From contig MNCI01016028.1 of the NCBI GenBank assembly GCA_015680685.1, forward strand, positions 235,616-299,615: 64,000 nt of DNA. The letters run 5' to 3'. How positions within the stretch are numbered: the stretch's first letter is position 1; every line of letters begins with the position of its first letter. The position numbers were made by a program, and so were the translations under genes. This stretch comes from Gnetum montanum. Lineage: Eukaryota > Streptophyta > Gnetopsida > Gnetales > Gnetaceae. The notes under the pieces are model-generated. The model was not told the DNA's origin and ran no database searches. It worked only from the letters and a program-made list of their open reading frames with translations. Positions 23,293 to 35,090 of this stretch are shown here, piece by piece.

Positions 23293-23780
23293 TCCCCACT
23301 TACAAACCTGTAGCCAATCGTTGTATGTGCTTATGCATCCAAACACATTTTGAATCACAAATCCTTGATTTCCCACTTCCAAGAATCAAATTCATTTGAT
23401 ACATAGGAAATTAGGCACTATGCTACATCAAGTTAAAAAGGAAGCCCTTGGTGTATTTTTTATTTTTTTAAAATACGGTTGCATGGACAGAAACTAGAAA
23501 AGGTTTTTAGAATTTAAGTTAAAATGAGAATTTACTAATATACCGAGTAAATTCAAGTAACAAAAAACTATGACATTTTATTGCATCAAATATTACATTT
23601 GTATTATTAAAACTAAATATTTAAAATTCAATAAAGTAGCTAACTGACACTATGTTTAAAAAGAAAAGACCATATAGACCTTTTGTTGTAATATTGTATT
23701 TTTGTCTCAAATGTTGAGTCTAAGGGAAATTAATAAAAACATAGCCTACATGTGCATTCTTGCCTAGGAATTTGCATCCA
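23292..23780. other. Unassigned AT-rich sequence
   Basis: No motif or reading frame of interest on either strand. It sits between the SINE-like relic and the copia integrase remnant and is presumably copia internal sequence too decayed to read. Confidence 0.35.
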
Positions 23781-24970
23781 CCTTCTACATTCTATTTGAA
23801 GATGATAGGCCACAAGGTTGTCTTATTCTTGTCTACATGGACTTGTATGGACCCAAGCAAACTATGAGTTTAACTAGGAGTTGATGATCACTCACAAATG
23901 ACTTAGGCATACATTCTGAAAACCAAGGAACAAACCTTAGACTTCTTTGTCAAGTTAAATTAAAAGGTCAAAAATCCAATATGAAGAAAGCTTAAGAAGA
24001 TTTAGAAAGACTACGGAGAAAAGTTCACATCAAGTAAATTCAAGGAATTTTATGCAAAACATGGAATCATACACTATACCATAATAACATATACACCATA
24101 ACTATCATATCCTTATTTCCAAAGGGAGTTATTCTGTAATAATGATGGTGTTGCTTCTCAAACAAATGAGGTAATTATTGTAATAAGACTTGAAAGGGCA
24201 AGTTGCAAGTAGACTTAAAAGAGTATATTGTAATATTGCATATATCTCTTGAGGTGGCCTTTGGAGGTTTGACCTAAGATATTTATACTTAGGAATTAGA
24301 GATCATGCTAACATAGAGTTGTAGAACTGATAGTGGCAAGTAACATGTGCCAAATGAAGTGAGACATGTCTAACCATGGTGGCGTTGTTGGAATGCCTCT
24401 AAGGGATAGGTGCTGAAGAAAGATAACCCCAAATACCCCTCAAAGCATGACTTAGATACAATATTTCCATAGTAACAAAGCATTCTTTTCATTTGCTTAT
24501 GCATTTTCTTTATCACATTCTTTAAGCATAATGTTGAATGTTATGAATATTTGATGTTTGCCATGACATTCAAGAACGAGATGTTATAATAACAGAATAG
24601 AGCCACTGAGCAAAAATGTCAAACTATAATTGAAATGACAAGATTCATGTTACACGATTTAAGATTAGGCCTTTAACTATAAGGGAAGGCATGTACAACA
24701 ATAATTCCATTTAAACTATGTTATGGTTATAAGCCTTTGATGCATTATTTTAAAATATTTGGAGTAAAGTGTTATGTTTATATTCCTATGCAAACAAAAC
24801 AAAAATTAGATCTCATAGCATTGGAAGAAATTTTTGTATGATATGAACATAACACTCAAGCTTTATAGAATTTACAATTCTAAAACCAAAAAGACTACAA
24901 TATCAAGAAATGTTAAATTTTATAAGTTGGATTTTTTTGAAAATTTTAAAAATAAAAGATGACATATTAT
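23780..24970 (+). pseudogene. Ty1/copia integrase remnant
   Basis: Near 24,010-24,090 the plus strand encodes YGEKFTSSKFKEFYAKHGI, the copia integrase block usually read as DNGGEFxSxxFxxFCxxxGI; the catalytic Asp is Tyr-adjacent and altered. Further on, at about 24,743-24,810, is YFKIFGVKCYVYIPMQTKQK, matching the LRxFGCxAYVHxPxxxRxK segment at the end of the integrase domain. Stops are scattered. No copia RT, RNase H or LTRs were recognised downstream, so the element is truncated. Confidence 0.8.
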
Positions 24971-25013
24971 AATATCAAGGAAGATGAAGAGACAAATCAT
25001 ACGACGTCTTCTT

Positions 25014-25119
25014 CATCTTTCAATAATACATCTACAAGTATTATTGCATAATTTATTCACACTACTCATCTTTCAACAATACATCTGCAAGTATTATTGC
25101 ATAATTTATTCACACAGGA
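25014..25119 (+). repeat. Two-copy 53-bp tandem repeat
   Basis: The unit begins catctttcaa and contains caagtattattgcataattt and attcacac. The second copy starts at 25,067 and differs at only a few positions. A partial third echo (ccactatttattcacacacc) follows near 25,160. No function is suggested. Confidence 0.85.
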
Positions 25120-25429
25120 CATTAATGATGAAGACACAAAGCTACATGAGATTATTCCACTATTTATTCACACACCAGAAAACTTTATGATCAAACATCA
25201 TACTAGATATTAAACATAAAGACACTATTGAACATACTAGATATCATACTAGATGAACAAAACAAACTGAATGAACAAAAAACACAACAAAAAAAAATAG
25301 ATGAAGAATTGTGTTCAAAATGCTATTGAAATTGTCTTCTCCACTACTATTTAGAACATAACAACCTTCACAATTGTAACATTGCTAAACAATGTTTAGC
25401 ATAGTGCATTAAATTTTCAAAGATAATAG

Positions 25430-26640
25430 AAGGGACTTAGGAGATTTTGCACCAAAATCAACAACCGTCAAAGTTGTAGTAGTAATATGGCTTCTTTGTA
25501 ATATCCAACCATCAAAACAATGTTGGTAGAAACAACTTCGGAATCATTGTTAATTAATATTTGGCGCATCTTGGTGTTACCTACATTAGCTGTACAACCA
25601 ATAAAATTTCCATTAACAAGAAAAATGTCCGTGGTGGTAGCAAAAAGTTTTTCAGCCTTACTAAAAGTGCTGGAAAAATGAAACCTGGAGCTACAACAAA
25701 AACCCTTCATTAGATTAGTATTAATTCTAACATGATTTGTCTTAAAAACTACTCTGGCCACCTCCACTATTGGAAAAACCACCAGACTACAAGCCATTAA
25801 TGGTCCTGAAAGCACCATAAGATTGTTAGTTGTGCTGATCAAACCGTGCATGGTAGGATTTCCAAGTGATGCGTGTTAAACCAAGCACTGCAATTTTACA
25901 AGCCATGCTTGCGAAAACGAAACATTGTAGGTTTGTAGGCAAGGCTTGCTAAACCAAGATTCGTAAAATAGCAAGTTGTTAAAGCCTCAGATTTGCAAGC
26001 ATTTACCATGGGTTTGAGAAACACAGCATTACAAGTCTCTGCAACTAAAACTACGGTTGGGACTAATGCTACTAGTTTCAAAAATTCTTGCACAGTGACA
26101 ATCTAAAAAACTGAAAAAACCACCTTTCTACTGCAACCGCCCAGTAAAACATTATTAAAAAGTTTTGGGTGTAGGAGATGTATGAACAACAACACGTTTA
26201 TCCTTGAAATTAATGCTAATGTCTTCAACTCTATCTGCAACATTTGCACCATGTGTTTCATCTATAATACCCACAATACCTATTCCACATGCAACACCAA
26301 TTCCGCATGCACTACTAAACACACTGCTAAAAGCAGCCTCATAAGATGCGACTGCAACACTTCCGCTACTGTTCCTATTTCTGTTTTGCTGAAGATAGTA
26401 ATGGCAACACTCATTTCAATCGCCAAGATCATTTCAAGGATACCAAAAACGCCAGGAATGCCATTCAATTGCTTTGAATTCTTGATCCTCCGGTTCAATT
26501 TGCTCTACAATTACCATGCTAGATTAAGTTCCACTTTAAACAAGTGTTTCATTCACACTATCCCTTATTCACACCGTAAAAAGAATAATTTATTTTCAAA
26601 AATTCATTGAACATGAATAGCCATCATGTAAAAAACTTAC
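25430..26640. other. Region of overlapping open frames on both strands, unidentified
   Basis: Open frames are longer than background here: minus 25,851-25,468 (127 codons), minus 26,093-25,896 (65), plus 26,182-26,610 (142). A further minus frame below about 26,400 reads NSSGSVAVASYEAAFSSVFS and GIGVACGIGIVGIIDETHG. Composition is also less AT-rich. I do not recognise a family. Words such as caagc/gcttg recur (25,870-26,000). It could be a decayed host gene fragment or an unfamiliar part of an element. Confidence 0.35.
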
Positions 26641-26999
26641 CTTGGATGTTACAAAATCATGTAATCATTTTCAATTTTCCAATTTTCCTAAAACTATTAT
26701 AAATTTATCCAAAAATATCAAAGTCATGAACCAATGGAATAATAATATAAAAAAATAATTTTACTCTAATTTAGATACCTCTCATAGCACATTACCGTGT
26801 TTCAAACTCTTCAATATCTTGTATCTACATTATCCTAATTTCATCATTAAATGCACATAAATATCCTTTAATATTAATTTTATCTCTCCAACTTCCTCAA
26901 GTGCTTTAATTATGAACCTTAATGAAACTCATGATTAACCATTCCCAAAACAAACGGCTAAAAAAACATCTACCTATTATCCCCAAGATTAATTATTGG

Positions 27000-27582
27000 A
27001 TGCCTAATTTAATAGACACTCTTATTCTTGGACACTCTTATTCTTTCTTTAGACTCTCTAGTCTTTACTTTGGATCTTTGAGATTTTTTTATAGCCACTA
27101 GAGTAAACCTTCCTTGACTATTGGTCTTCCATTTAAAAATTATGCCTCTTTGAAAAATTTTAGTTTTTTCCAAACTACGAGCAACTACTAGCTTGTGATA
27201 AGTTTATGACTTGCAACTTGCGTATACTAGGAAAATTTGGAATATTTATCTTTGATTTTTACATTGAATATGACCAACTAAGTTCTACAACTTGAAATTG
27301 TGATCTCTTAGCAACTTGCAGGGATTCATAACTCAATGTTGGATGTCAAAAACTTGAAATTCTTCACTTTTTCTCAATCTTTCATTGACTATGACTCAAT
27401 TGCTTAAACTTTCTTACTACAGTTAACCACAACTCATATTCTCAGCATAATTACCTATCCAAAGATAAAAATGCATCCAAACAACTCCAAAATAGTCTCT
27501 CAAATACATATACTCACTTCTAAGACTCTTAGGACACGTTAAGGGGAAAAAATACAAGGAAGGTAGGGTGGTGTCCTCATCA
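27000..27582 (-). repeat. 3' LTR of the outer gypsy element
   Basis: It aligns with the right-hand LTR from 27,033 upward through shared blocks such as gacactcttattctttctt, ccatttaaaaat and tctaagactctta. The minus-strand start is TGATGAGGAC at 27,582. Below about 27,000 the match fades, so the distal border is not fixed. Identity by eye is moderate, indicating an old insertion. Confidence 0.7.
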
Positions 27583-27597
27583 TCTTCCTCCCCCTTA
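27583..27597 (-). promoter_or_regulatory. Polypurine tract of the outer element
   Basis: On the minus strand AAGGGGGAGGAAGA directly precedes the TGATGAGG start of the 3' LTR. This is the expected primer for plus-strand DNA synthesis and fixes the element's orientation. Confidence 0.75.
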
Positions 27598-27810
27598 AAA
27601 ATGTCATTCTTAATTTCCTCTCACAAGTTCAATGGCACCATTTCTCCATGACTTAAGGCTATAAAACTCGACATCACAATTCTCATGACTCAATTCATCA
27701 AAATCATTACAAGAATGAGTATCACACCTAATTGAAATGCTTAAGATTTTGGTTTTAAGCTTCACTTTCTCTTGGAGGCTTGTCCTCATGCCCTATCATA
27801 CTACCAATAA

Positions 27811-28065
27811 TTAGGCATCTCCTTGGCATGCCTTAATTGCATTCTCACAATGGCTTAAACCTATAGAAAGACTAGACAAGAATATCAAAAAACATACATT
27901 ATTATCCTTGAATAAAGAAATTTTTTCAATCTTCAATGAAAATTCTCCATCTTCAACCAATTGAATTCTCTCATGTTTCAAGCATAACTTATGCTCAAAA
28001 ACAATCACAATACCATTTTTAGTTCTCAAACTTTTAAAACTAGGTCCCAACATCAATGGAGACAT
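27811..28065 (-). pseudogene. Unidentified 84-codon frame in the outer element 3' internal part
   Basis: The frame is charged in the middle (ERIQLVEDGEFSLKIEKISL) with a hydrophobic stretch CFLIFLSSLSIGLS near the end. It does not match integrase, chromodomain or RNase H by eye. It lies between the polypurine tract and the nested element, so it should be the last coding part of the outer element, if coding at all. Confidence 0.3.
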
Positions 28066-28175
28066 AAAAATTCATCCTAACATTAATACAAATGATAATA
28101 CTCATTAATAAGCATAACAATAGTATCAACAATGATGACTTTCCAACATGAAAAACACTCTTTTTCTCATGCATA

Positions 28176-29158
28176 TGTGGGGTAGGTTTACTCCATAGTT
28201 AAATCACATTCAAGTACTAAATCTAGATATTATGCAAAGATAAAAATTTTTGCTAGAAGACTAGAAAACTAGCTATCTTCAATTAATTTATTAAAATATT
28301 TCAATGGGGTTTACAAAATCCATAAACAACTAAAACCTTTCGCATGTACACAATATTGTAGAGCATAAGGCTTGACAATCTTACAATGGCTATTCTTAAT
28401 GCAAGGCACAACCAATAGAAAATTTCTTTCATAACCTACAACTGAGATCCCAATTCACAAGTAAGACACAAGAGAAAAGTACATAAAGACCAATACACCA
28501 CAAGTTGATCTTGGAGCTACAATCACGAATTTCACTCACTCAATGTACTCACATACCTTCTCTTTCTTGTCTCTCCATAGTCAAAAGCTTTCTTCTCACT
28601 CATGGTTTCCACAATGATGAATTACAACAATATTTATGACAAAGTAGAAGTAGGAAACCTAGAAACCTTTCCTCAACTCAACTTGAGGCTCCTTAGATGT
28701 TTTTCAAGTCTTCTCATTTTCTCCCTAACTATTTTCATCATTTTTCATCTTGTTTTGACTATTTCTTGAATTAGAATGGATGTTTTTGGAATTTTCCATA
28801 GCCATACGAGTTTTCTCTAATATTGCTAGGATGTCTTGTATGTCAATTCATCTCTCAAGAAAGACATCTTCTATTTCTGGGAGATATCTTCTCCTAACCC
28901 AAGACATCTCCTCCAATGGTAAGACATCTTGCTGAAGACATCTCTAGGTTTGGGAAGAAGTTTTCTCCTTAGACAAGACGTCTTTCTTGAGACTTTTGTA
29001 GTCATAGAAAAATGTCTTCACTGACTTCTAGATGTCTTTTTTCACCCCCAGGTCTTGAAAAAGATGTCTTCTAGCATCCCAAGACGTCTTTGTCAAGCCC
29101 TAAACCTGCAAACATATACATAGGGAAGAATAAGGGAATTAGGAGAGGTGTCCCTACA
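28176..29158 (-). repeat. 3' LTR of the nested chromovirus
   Basis: It matches 34,081-35,090 along its whole length (for example ccatagttaaatcac near the low end and agggaatt-gggagaggt-tccctaca near the high end). On the minus strand it begins TGTAGGGA and ends near CCCACA. The part 28,820-29,100 is packed with AGACATCT/AGATGTCT words, upstream (minus strand) of a TATA-like CATAAATATT near 28,637. Confidence 0.9.
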
Positions 29159-29226
29159 CCAACTCTCCTAGGTTCCAAAAAGTGAACTTAGGCAAACAAG
29201 GGAGTAGGGGTTGAAGGGATCCCCCA

Positions 29227-29313
29227 CTCATGAAGTTTGATCTCATGGACCCATACAACATCATTGGTGGATTGATCCTTCCAATGGATCAAATATTTAT
29301 GCCTCTTAACTTT
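29227..29313 (-). pseudogene. Chromodomain at the integrase C-terminus
   Basis: The minus strand reads HKYLIHWKDQSTNDVVWV followed by HEIKLHE. It matches the retroelement chromodomain core (xEYLVKWKGYPxxEATWExExxL), with aromatic and Trp positions conserved. Such domains are known to steer chromovirus integration toward marked chromatin. It lies about 70 bp before the 3' LTR, the normal place. The short stretch is uninterrupted. Confidence 0.8.
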
Positions 29314-29399
29314 TCAAGTATAGATTCTTTCCTTCTCTTGAGTACAATTACCTTTTTGTCCATTGAAGGCTTTGATTTCTTAAAAGCCCCCTTCAACTC

Positions 29400-30560
29400 A
29401 TTGATGCTATCCTGTATGGTCTTCTCATCACCTAGTCCATGATAATGCACAAGATTTGAAATGTTAAATATAAAATACATACTAATACCATTTTATATAT
29501 CAATCTCAATAGCATTATCATTAATCTTAGCCTTGATTTTGAAAGGCCCCATCTTCTTGGCCTTCAACTTGAAGAAGTTAAAACCTATCAATTAATTTTT
29601 CTTTAAGTGCACCTAAAACAAGTTACCAATAGCAAAATTATACTTCCATTTTCCCTCATTCCTTTTGAGCACTCTCTCTTTAACCTTCTTCTCAAGATTT
29701 GATTTTACTTGTGCATGGAGATCCCTCATCTCTTGCACAAAAGTAGTACTAAGTTAAGCTTCACCATCAAAGCTCTTCAAAGGGTCCACCATCTTTGAAT
29801 AAAATCCATCCTTCACCTAAAATGGGCTTTTCCTAATAGCAACATGAAAAGCATTATTGTATGAAAACTCAACATGATACAACAAGTTTTCTCACTTGTT
29901 TGTCTATCAATCACATAAACATCTCAATATGTTTATCAAGGATTTATTCACCACCTTTGTTTAGCCATCATATTGTGCATGATATGCAATAGAAAAATTT
30001 GAATTTGTCCATAAAATTTTCCAAAGGGACCTTCAAAAGTAACTTGTGAATTTGGAGTCTCTGTTACTAAAAATATTCAAAGGAATTCCATGCAACCTCA
30101 CAACATGGGGGGAAAAAAATTTGGAACATGAGAAGCATCACTCACCTTCTTGCACAGAATGAAATATGCCATGTTAGAGAACCTATCCATAACAACAAAA
30201 ATTGCATCATTCCCACTCTTGGTCTTTGAAATACCATTCACAAAGTCCATTGACACACTATTCCATTGACCTTTGGGAATTGGCAAAGGCATTTAGTATC
30301 CATCCACATCTTTACCTCCTTTGAAATTCTAACATGTCAAGCACTCCAAAAATTTTAAAACTTTTGTTGTCATACTATGCTAGGAATAACACATATTCAC
30401 GAATTCCAATGTTTTATCCTTATCCATATGACTTTCCATGACACTACAATGCTTTTCAAATGAAATCATTTCCCTAAAATTACAATTAGGAATACATACC
30501 TTTCCATTTTTAAATAATAGTTTATCTTGAATATGATAGTCCCTTCGTTGGTCTATCTTA
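29400..30560 (-). pseudogene. Chromovirus integrase remnant
   Basis: An open segment 30,292-30,098 begins LPIPKGQWNSVSMDFVNGIS and continues GNDAIFVVMDRFSNMAYFI, the standard start of the gypsy integrase core with its first catalytic Asp. Just before it (about 30,340-30,300) is CLTCQNFKGGKD, part of the zinc-binding HHCC region. Downstream parts toward 29.4 kb are broken. The domain order into the chromodomain is as in intact relatives. Confidence 0.85.
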
Positions 30561-30769
30561 GTCATCAATGGCTCTTTGAGGCTCCTCCAAACCTACCCAA
30601 AATCATCATCATGCTCATACAAAGAAGAAAAATCACCTATACCTTTCACATGAGGTACACTGAAGTTAACCACATGCACCTTGGATTATGCATTAGCCAT
30701 CATATTGGATTTTCCACTTTTGTGCTTGAACAAAAAATTGAACTCATATAACTGTGAAATTGAATTCAT

Positions 30770-31030
30770 GTGCTTTGTACTCAAGTTCTTTTATGAGTTT
30801 AGAAATTGAAGTTCTTTGTGGTCCATCATCAAAGTAAACTCTTGGAAAATAAGCAATGCCTCCAATGGTTGATTACTTGAAGATTAGCATACAACTCCTT
30901 CTCATATATGCTATATTTTTACCTTAACTCATTCAAGTTTTTAGAAAATAAAGCAACATGCCTACCTTCTTGTGAATGTACGCCACTAAAGACAAGTACA
31001 CTTGCATCCACCTCTACCTAAAAAAAGCTT
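30770..31030 (-). pseudogene. Chromovirus RNase H remnant
   Basis: On the minus strand, from about 31,020: ASVLVFSGVHSQEGRHVALF, then SKNLNELR, YSIYEKELYANLQVINHWRH. This is the gypsy RNase H block (DASxxGIGAVLxQ...SKKLxxAExxYSxYxKELYAIVxALxxWRHYL). The first catalytic Asp position is at the edge of a frame break. Confidence 0.85.
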
Positions 31031-31079
31031 CTAAAAATCTAGAATTGCAAGCATTGATTCACTAATAGTTTTTTCTTTC

Positions 31080-31830
31080 AATAAGTTAAAGCTTTTTTTT
31101 GTTTCATTATCCCATCTAAAATCTTTTTTTTTCTTCAACAAAGCAAACATAGGTCATAAAATACCACTAAAGCTTTTGATGAACCACCTATAAAAACTTG
31201 CTAAACCAAATAATGATCTTACTTCCCCAACATTCTTAGAAGTTAGCCAATCCCAAATGCTTCCATCCAAATTTGATTTTTAGAAACCACATGTCCCAGA
31301 TATGTGACTTTCCTTTTGAAAAATGACTTTTCTTTATACTAATCACCAGCTATGCTTCTTATAACTTAAGACACTCCATCCTCAAGTGATCTAAGTGCTC
31401 TCCTTCATTAGAGGTATACATCAAAATATTGTCAAAAATGACAATACAATACTTACCACTTAAATTCTTCAATACATCATGCAACAAACTCATGAATGTA
31501 GTAGGTGCATTCATTAGACCAAATGGCATCACTAATCACTCAAACAATCTATTTGATGTATAGAAAGTTATATTTCACTCATCACCAAGACTAATTTTGA
31601 TTTCATGGCACCCACTCTTCAAATAAATTTTGCTAAAAGTCTTTGCATTGGTAAGGATATCAACCATTCTTGGAATAGGAAACTTGTACCTCACTTTTGT
31701 TCTATTTACTACCCTAGAATCAAATCACATCCTCCATTCATTGCTGTTCTTCTTTGGGATTAGCACTATTGGAATTGCATAAGGTGAAATGGATTCCCTC
31801 ATGAAGCCATTTGTAAGTGACTCCTCTACT
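31080..31830 (-). pseudogene. Chromovirus reverse transcriptase remnant
   Basis: The YVDD-equivalent segment reads CIVIFDNILMYTSNEGEHLD (minus, about 31,450-31,390), so the family's IDDI is changed to FDNI, losing a catalytic Asp. Upstream are NAPTTFM, matching the NAPATF motif, and a MPFGL-like block. Downstream is FSKGKVTYLGHVVS. These place the palm and thumb correctly before RNase H. Stops occur between blocks. Confidence 0.85.
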
Positions 31831-32429
31831 TGCCTTTGTAATTTAGCCCACTAACTTGGTCTCATCCAATAAGCTCTCTAGTTTGGAATGGTAGCACTAG
31901 GTATGAAGTCAATTTAATGCTATGCATTCCTCATTCAGGACAGTCCATCCAATTACTCCTTGAACACCTTGGAATATTTTTCCTTCAAGCCTAGCAGACT
32001 TGTAGGAAGTTCAACCTATACATCATCATGATTAGTAGAAACTATTATTATAAGAACAAAACTAATATTGGCTTCATTATTTTCCTTAATATATTCCTTC
32101 TCTTCTAGAAGGACTAAGGAAGCATTAGGTGAGCTTTGATGCCTCACTTGTTTATCATAGGAATCAAATCATCAATTTCATCATGTCCTAACTACACTTC
32201 ACACATTTCTTGCTCCATCAAATTGAGCATCATTGTTAAAATTCCAAGGTATATCAAGAATTACGTTAGCACAATTTATTTGAAGTACATCACATTTCAC
32301 TATATCATGAAAACATCCAATTTTAAATCTTAAAGTACATTGTTCTCTTATGTCTCAAAAAAAATCTCTAAACAACTAATACTCTTTTGATGGAGATTTT
32401 TGATTGTTAGAGTATAGAATTGGTTACTA

Positions 32430-32800
32430 ACCCCAATCTAGCAATTTCTTTAGAAGTAATAACATTTTCTTGGACTCCCCCATCAATCAAAATAGTAATC
32501 CATTTCCCACTAAGCAAACATCTAGCCCCAATATAAAATAGTAATTTTCTATCAAGATGATCTCCTCTATTCACATTCCCCGTGAATGTGCAAGAATTTA
32601 ATTTAGAAACATCCTCAATTTTTGGAGCATTAGGGTTACCACTCTAAAGAATCCATTTCCACTAAGCAAACATCTAGCCCCAATATAAAATAGTAAATTT
32701 CTATCAAGATGATCTCCTCTATTCACATTCCCCATGAATGTGCAAGAATTTAATTCAGAAACATCCTCAATTTTTGGAGCATTAGGGTTACCACTCTAAA
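32430..32800 (-). pseudogene. Chromovirus protease remnant with internal duplication
   Basis: The minus strand near 32,590-32,430 reads LNSCTFTGNVNRGDHLDRKL, then GKWITILIDGGVQENVIT, where IDGG is the retropepsin D-(S/T/G)-G active-site turn. A 153-bp segment covering this start is tandemly duplicated (32,497-32,649 and 32,650-32,800) with only about four differences. The duplication puts a second, partial copy upstream in the frame. Confidence 0.75.
32497..32800 (-). repeat. Tandem duplication of 153 bp inside the protease region
   Basis: Both copies run from aatccatttcc through gatgatctcctctattcac to ttagggttaccactctaaa. I count about four differences, far fewer than between the LTRs of the same element. 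The duplication is therefore much younger than the element's insertion. Confidence 0.9.
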
Positions 32801-32809
32801 TACCTTGGC

Positions 32810-34060
32810 TTGATGTCTTCTCCACCTTTATGGTTTACACATCTTTTCCCTTGGTTGCCTTGTGAAGTGAAAATTCCCATTGCTTGTATCTCCATTCTCC
32901 ACACTTGAAGCACTAAATATTTAATGCTACCTTGACTCTTACATCCCTTGCCTTTTTCCTTCTTGGCTTTACCCTTCTCATTGCCTCTTCCAATCTTTCT
33001 ATCTTGGTTTTCTTCCTTATCTTTAGATTTGAACTTGAATCCCTTCTCATATCTGGGTCCCTTCTTTCCCTTGGAAGTTTATTTGCTGCTATTTCCCAAT
33101 CCACCTAATTTATTCTTAGTCTTTAGTGCCAAATCATAATCCTCATCAAGAGTTTGTGGCTCATAAAAAGATAAATCTTGCTAATATACCATTTTGAGAG
33201 CTCCTAAAAATATTGAATCTTGTTCATACTCTTTCCAATTTACCTTATGTTAATGGAATAGATCACAAAATTTGATGTATAATTCTTTCACATACTTGTC
33301 ACATTTCCTTAGGAATTTCAACTTCATAATTTTTTTTACCTCTAATAATATTGCTTGAATTTTCTTTTCAAATTGTATTTCATCAAATCCCAATCTCTGA
33401 TAGGTTGACCATTTCATGTTTCATAACTCTAGGACTTCTTTTTCCACCAAGTAGAAGTCATTCCTTCTAATTTGGATTTAGTAATTGGTACCCTCAAGTT
33501 ATTCAATACCTTTTCCAACTAGAAATGTTTCTCAAGTATCTTTAGCCAACTCACAAAAGCATTGGTGCCATCTACACCATTGAAAGTCTTCAACTCTAGG
33601 TATGGAAGTGTTATAGCATTTTTGGACACTCTAGCAAGCCTTTCCTCATCTTCCTCATCAAGCTTTCTTGGAGAAGAAGTGTTTAACATCATTGGAGCCC
33701 TTAGATTTCGTATCTAATAAATAGGATTTCCTCTTATTGGAATCCTTGATTAATGATTTCCAACACTCTAATAGTTGGATTATTCTTCCTTTTCATCTAC
33801 TCCATAACCACCTGGTTGTGAAACTTCTTTATTTTAACATGTATGCTCTTCATCTCCATGTGTTTAAATGTGGCTAGGATCAACATTCCTATCTACCTTT
33901 GTGCTGATTTCATCCAACCAAGTAGCCATCATTTGGAAGGCAAACTTCATGCTCTCCATGTCTCAATTCAATGCTTGCACTTGTTTCTTCTTGGATTGCA
34001 TTTGAAATTGACAAAATCCTCAACCAATTTTCAAATGATAATCAATACAAAAATTAACAT
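32810..34060 (-). pseudogene. Chromovirus gag remnant with zinc knuckle
   Basis: Near 32,930-32,880 (minus) CFKCGEWRYKQWEF corresponds to the CCHC nucleic-acid-binding knuckle (CxxCGxxGHxxxxC); His is Tyr-shifted and the last Cys is Phe. Upstream is a Lys/Arg-rich linker and then the gag core between 33.2 and 33.7 kb with several stops. The start of gag should be close to the primer site at 34,064. Confidence 0.7.
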
Positions 34061-34063
34061 AAA

Positions 34064-34076
34064 GGCTTCAATACCA
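34064..34076 (-). promoter_or_regulatory. Primer-binding site of the nested chromovirus
   Basis: The minus strand reads TGGTATTGAAGCC, close to the initiator-Met tRNA site TGGTATCAGAGCC. It begins four bases from the LTR end, as expected. Confidence 0.75.
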
Positions 34077-34080
34077 ATAA

Positions 34081-35090
34081 TGCTGGAATAGGTTCAATCC
34101 ATAGTTAAATCACCTTTAAGTACTAAATCTAGATATTATGCAAAGATTAAATTTTTTGCTAGAAAATAAAAAAAACTATCTATATTTAATTAATTTATTA
34201 GAAATTACAAGAGGATTTTCAAAATTCACAAATATCCAAAACCTATAATACTCACATGATATTGTAGAGCATAAGGCTCTACAATCTCATGATGGCTATT
34301 CTTAATGTAAGACACAACCAATAGTGAATCTCTTCCATAATCTAGAACAAAGATCTTGATTCAAAAGTAGGACACAATAGAAAGAAAACACAAAGACTAA
34401 CACACCATAAATTGATCTTAGAGATGTAATTACTAATTACACTCACTCAATGTTCTCATACATCTCCTCTTGCTTAACTCTTCACACTCAAGAGCTCTCT
34501 TCTTACTCATGGTTTCAACAATGATGAATTATAATAATATTTATGACAAAGTAAAAGATAAGAAAATTAGAAACCTTTCCTCATCTTAGCTTGAGGTTCT
34601 TTAGATGTTGTATAAGCCTTTTCACCTTCTTTTCAACTATTTCTATCCTTTTTCATCTTGTTTTGACTATTTTCCAAATTGTTTTTGGAAGTTTCCTTGG
34701 TCATATGGGCCATCTCTAACCTTGGAAAGATGTCTTCTATGTCAACCTAGCTCTCAAAAATACATCTTCTATTTCTAGAAGACATCTTCTACTAACCCAA
34801 GATGTCTCTTTCAATGGAAAGACATCTTCACCAAGACATCTCTAGGTTTAGGAAGATGTCTCCTCCAAGATGTCTTCTTCCCAGATAATATATCTTCTTC
34901 TCAGACAAGACATCTTTCTTGAGACTTTTGCACTTATAGCAAGATGTCTCCTCTAACTTTTAGATGTCTTTTATTACCCCCAGGTCTCAACCAAGATGTC
35001 GCTTAGTCTTCCAAGATGTCTTTTTTAAGTCTGAAACTTGCAAACACACATGTAGGGAAGAACAAGGGAATTGGGAGAGGTATCCCTACA
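34081..35090 (-). repeat. 5' LTR of the nested chromovirus
   Basis: It is the partner of 28,176-29,158. The + strand starts tgctggaataggtt and ends gtatccctaca. It carries the same dense AGACATCT/AGATGTCT cluster at 34,725-35,030 and the same TATA-like motif near 34,540. The two LTRs have diverged visibly, so the insertion is old. Confidence 0.9.

Larger units (their letters stand above)
28176..35090 (-). mobile_element. Nested chromodomain-type gypsy element (chromovirus), full structure
   Basis: About 6.9 kb, bounded by LTRs of 983 and 1010 bp in direct orientation, with an initiator-Met primer site beside the 5' LTR. On the minus strand it has gag with zinc knuckle, protease, RT, RNase H, integrase and a C-terminal chromodomain, the order of plant chromoviruses. 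It interrupts the protease/RT junction of the outer element. I found no clean 5-bp target duplication (flanks gcata and ctaat). Stops and shifts are spread over all domains, so it is dead, though all domains remain easy to read. Confidence 0.9.
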
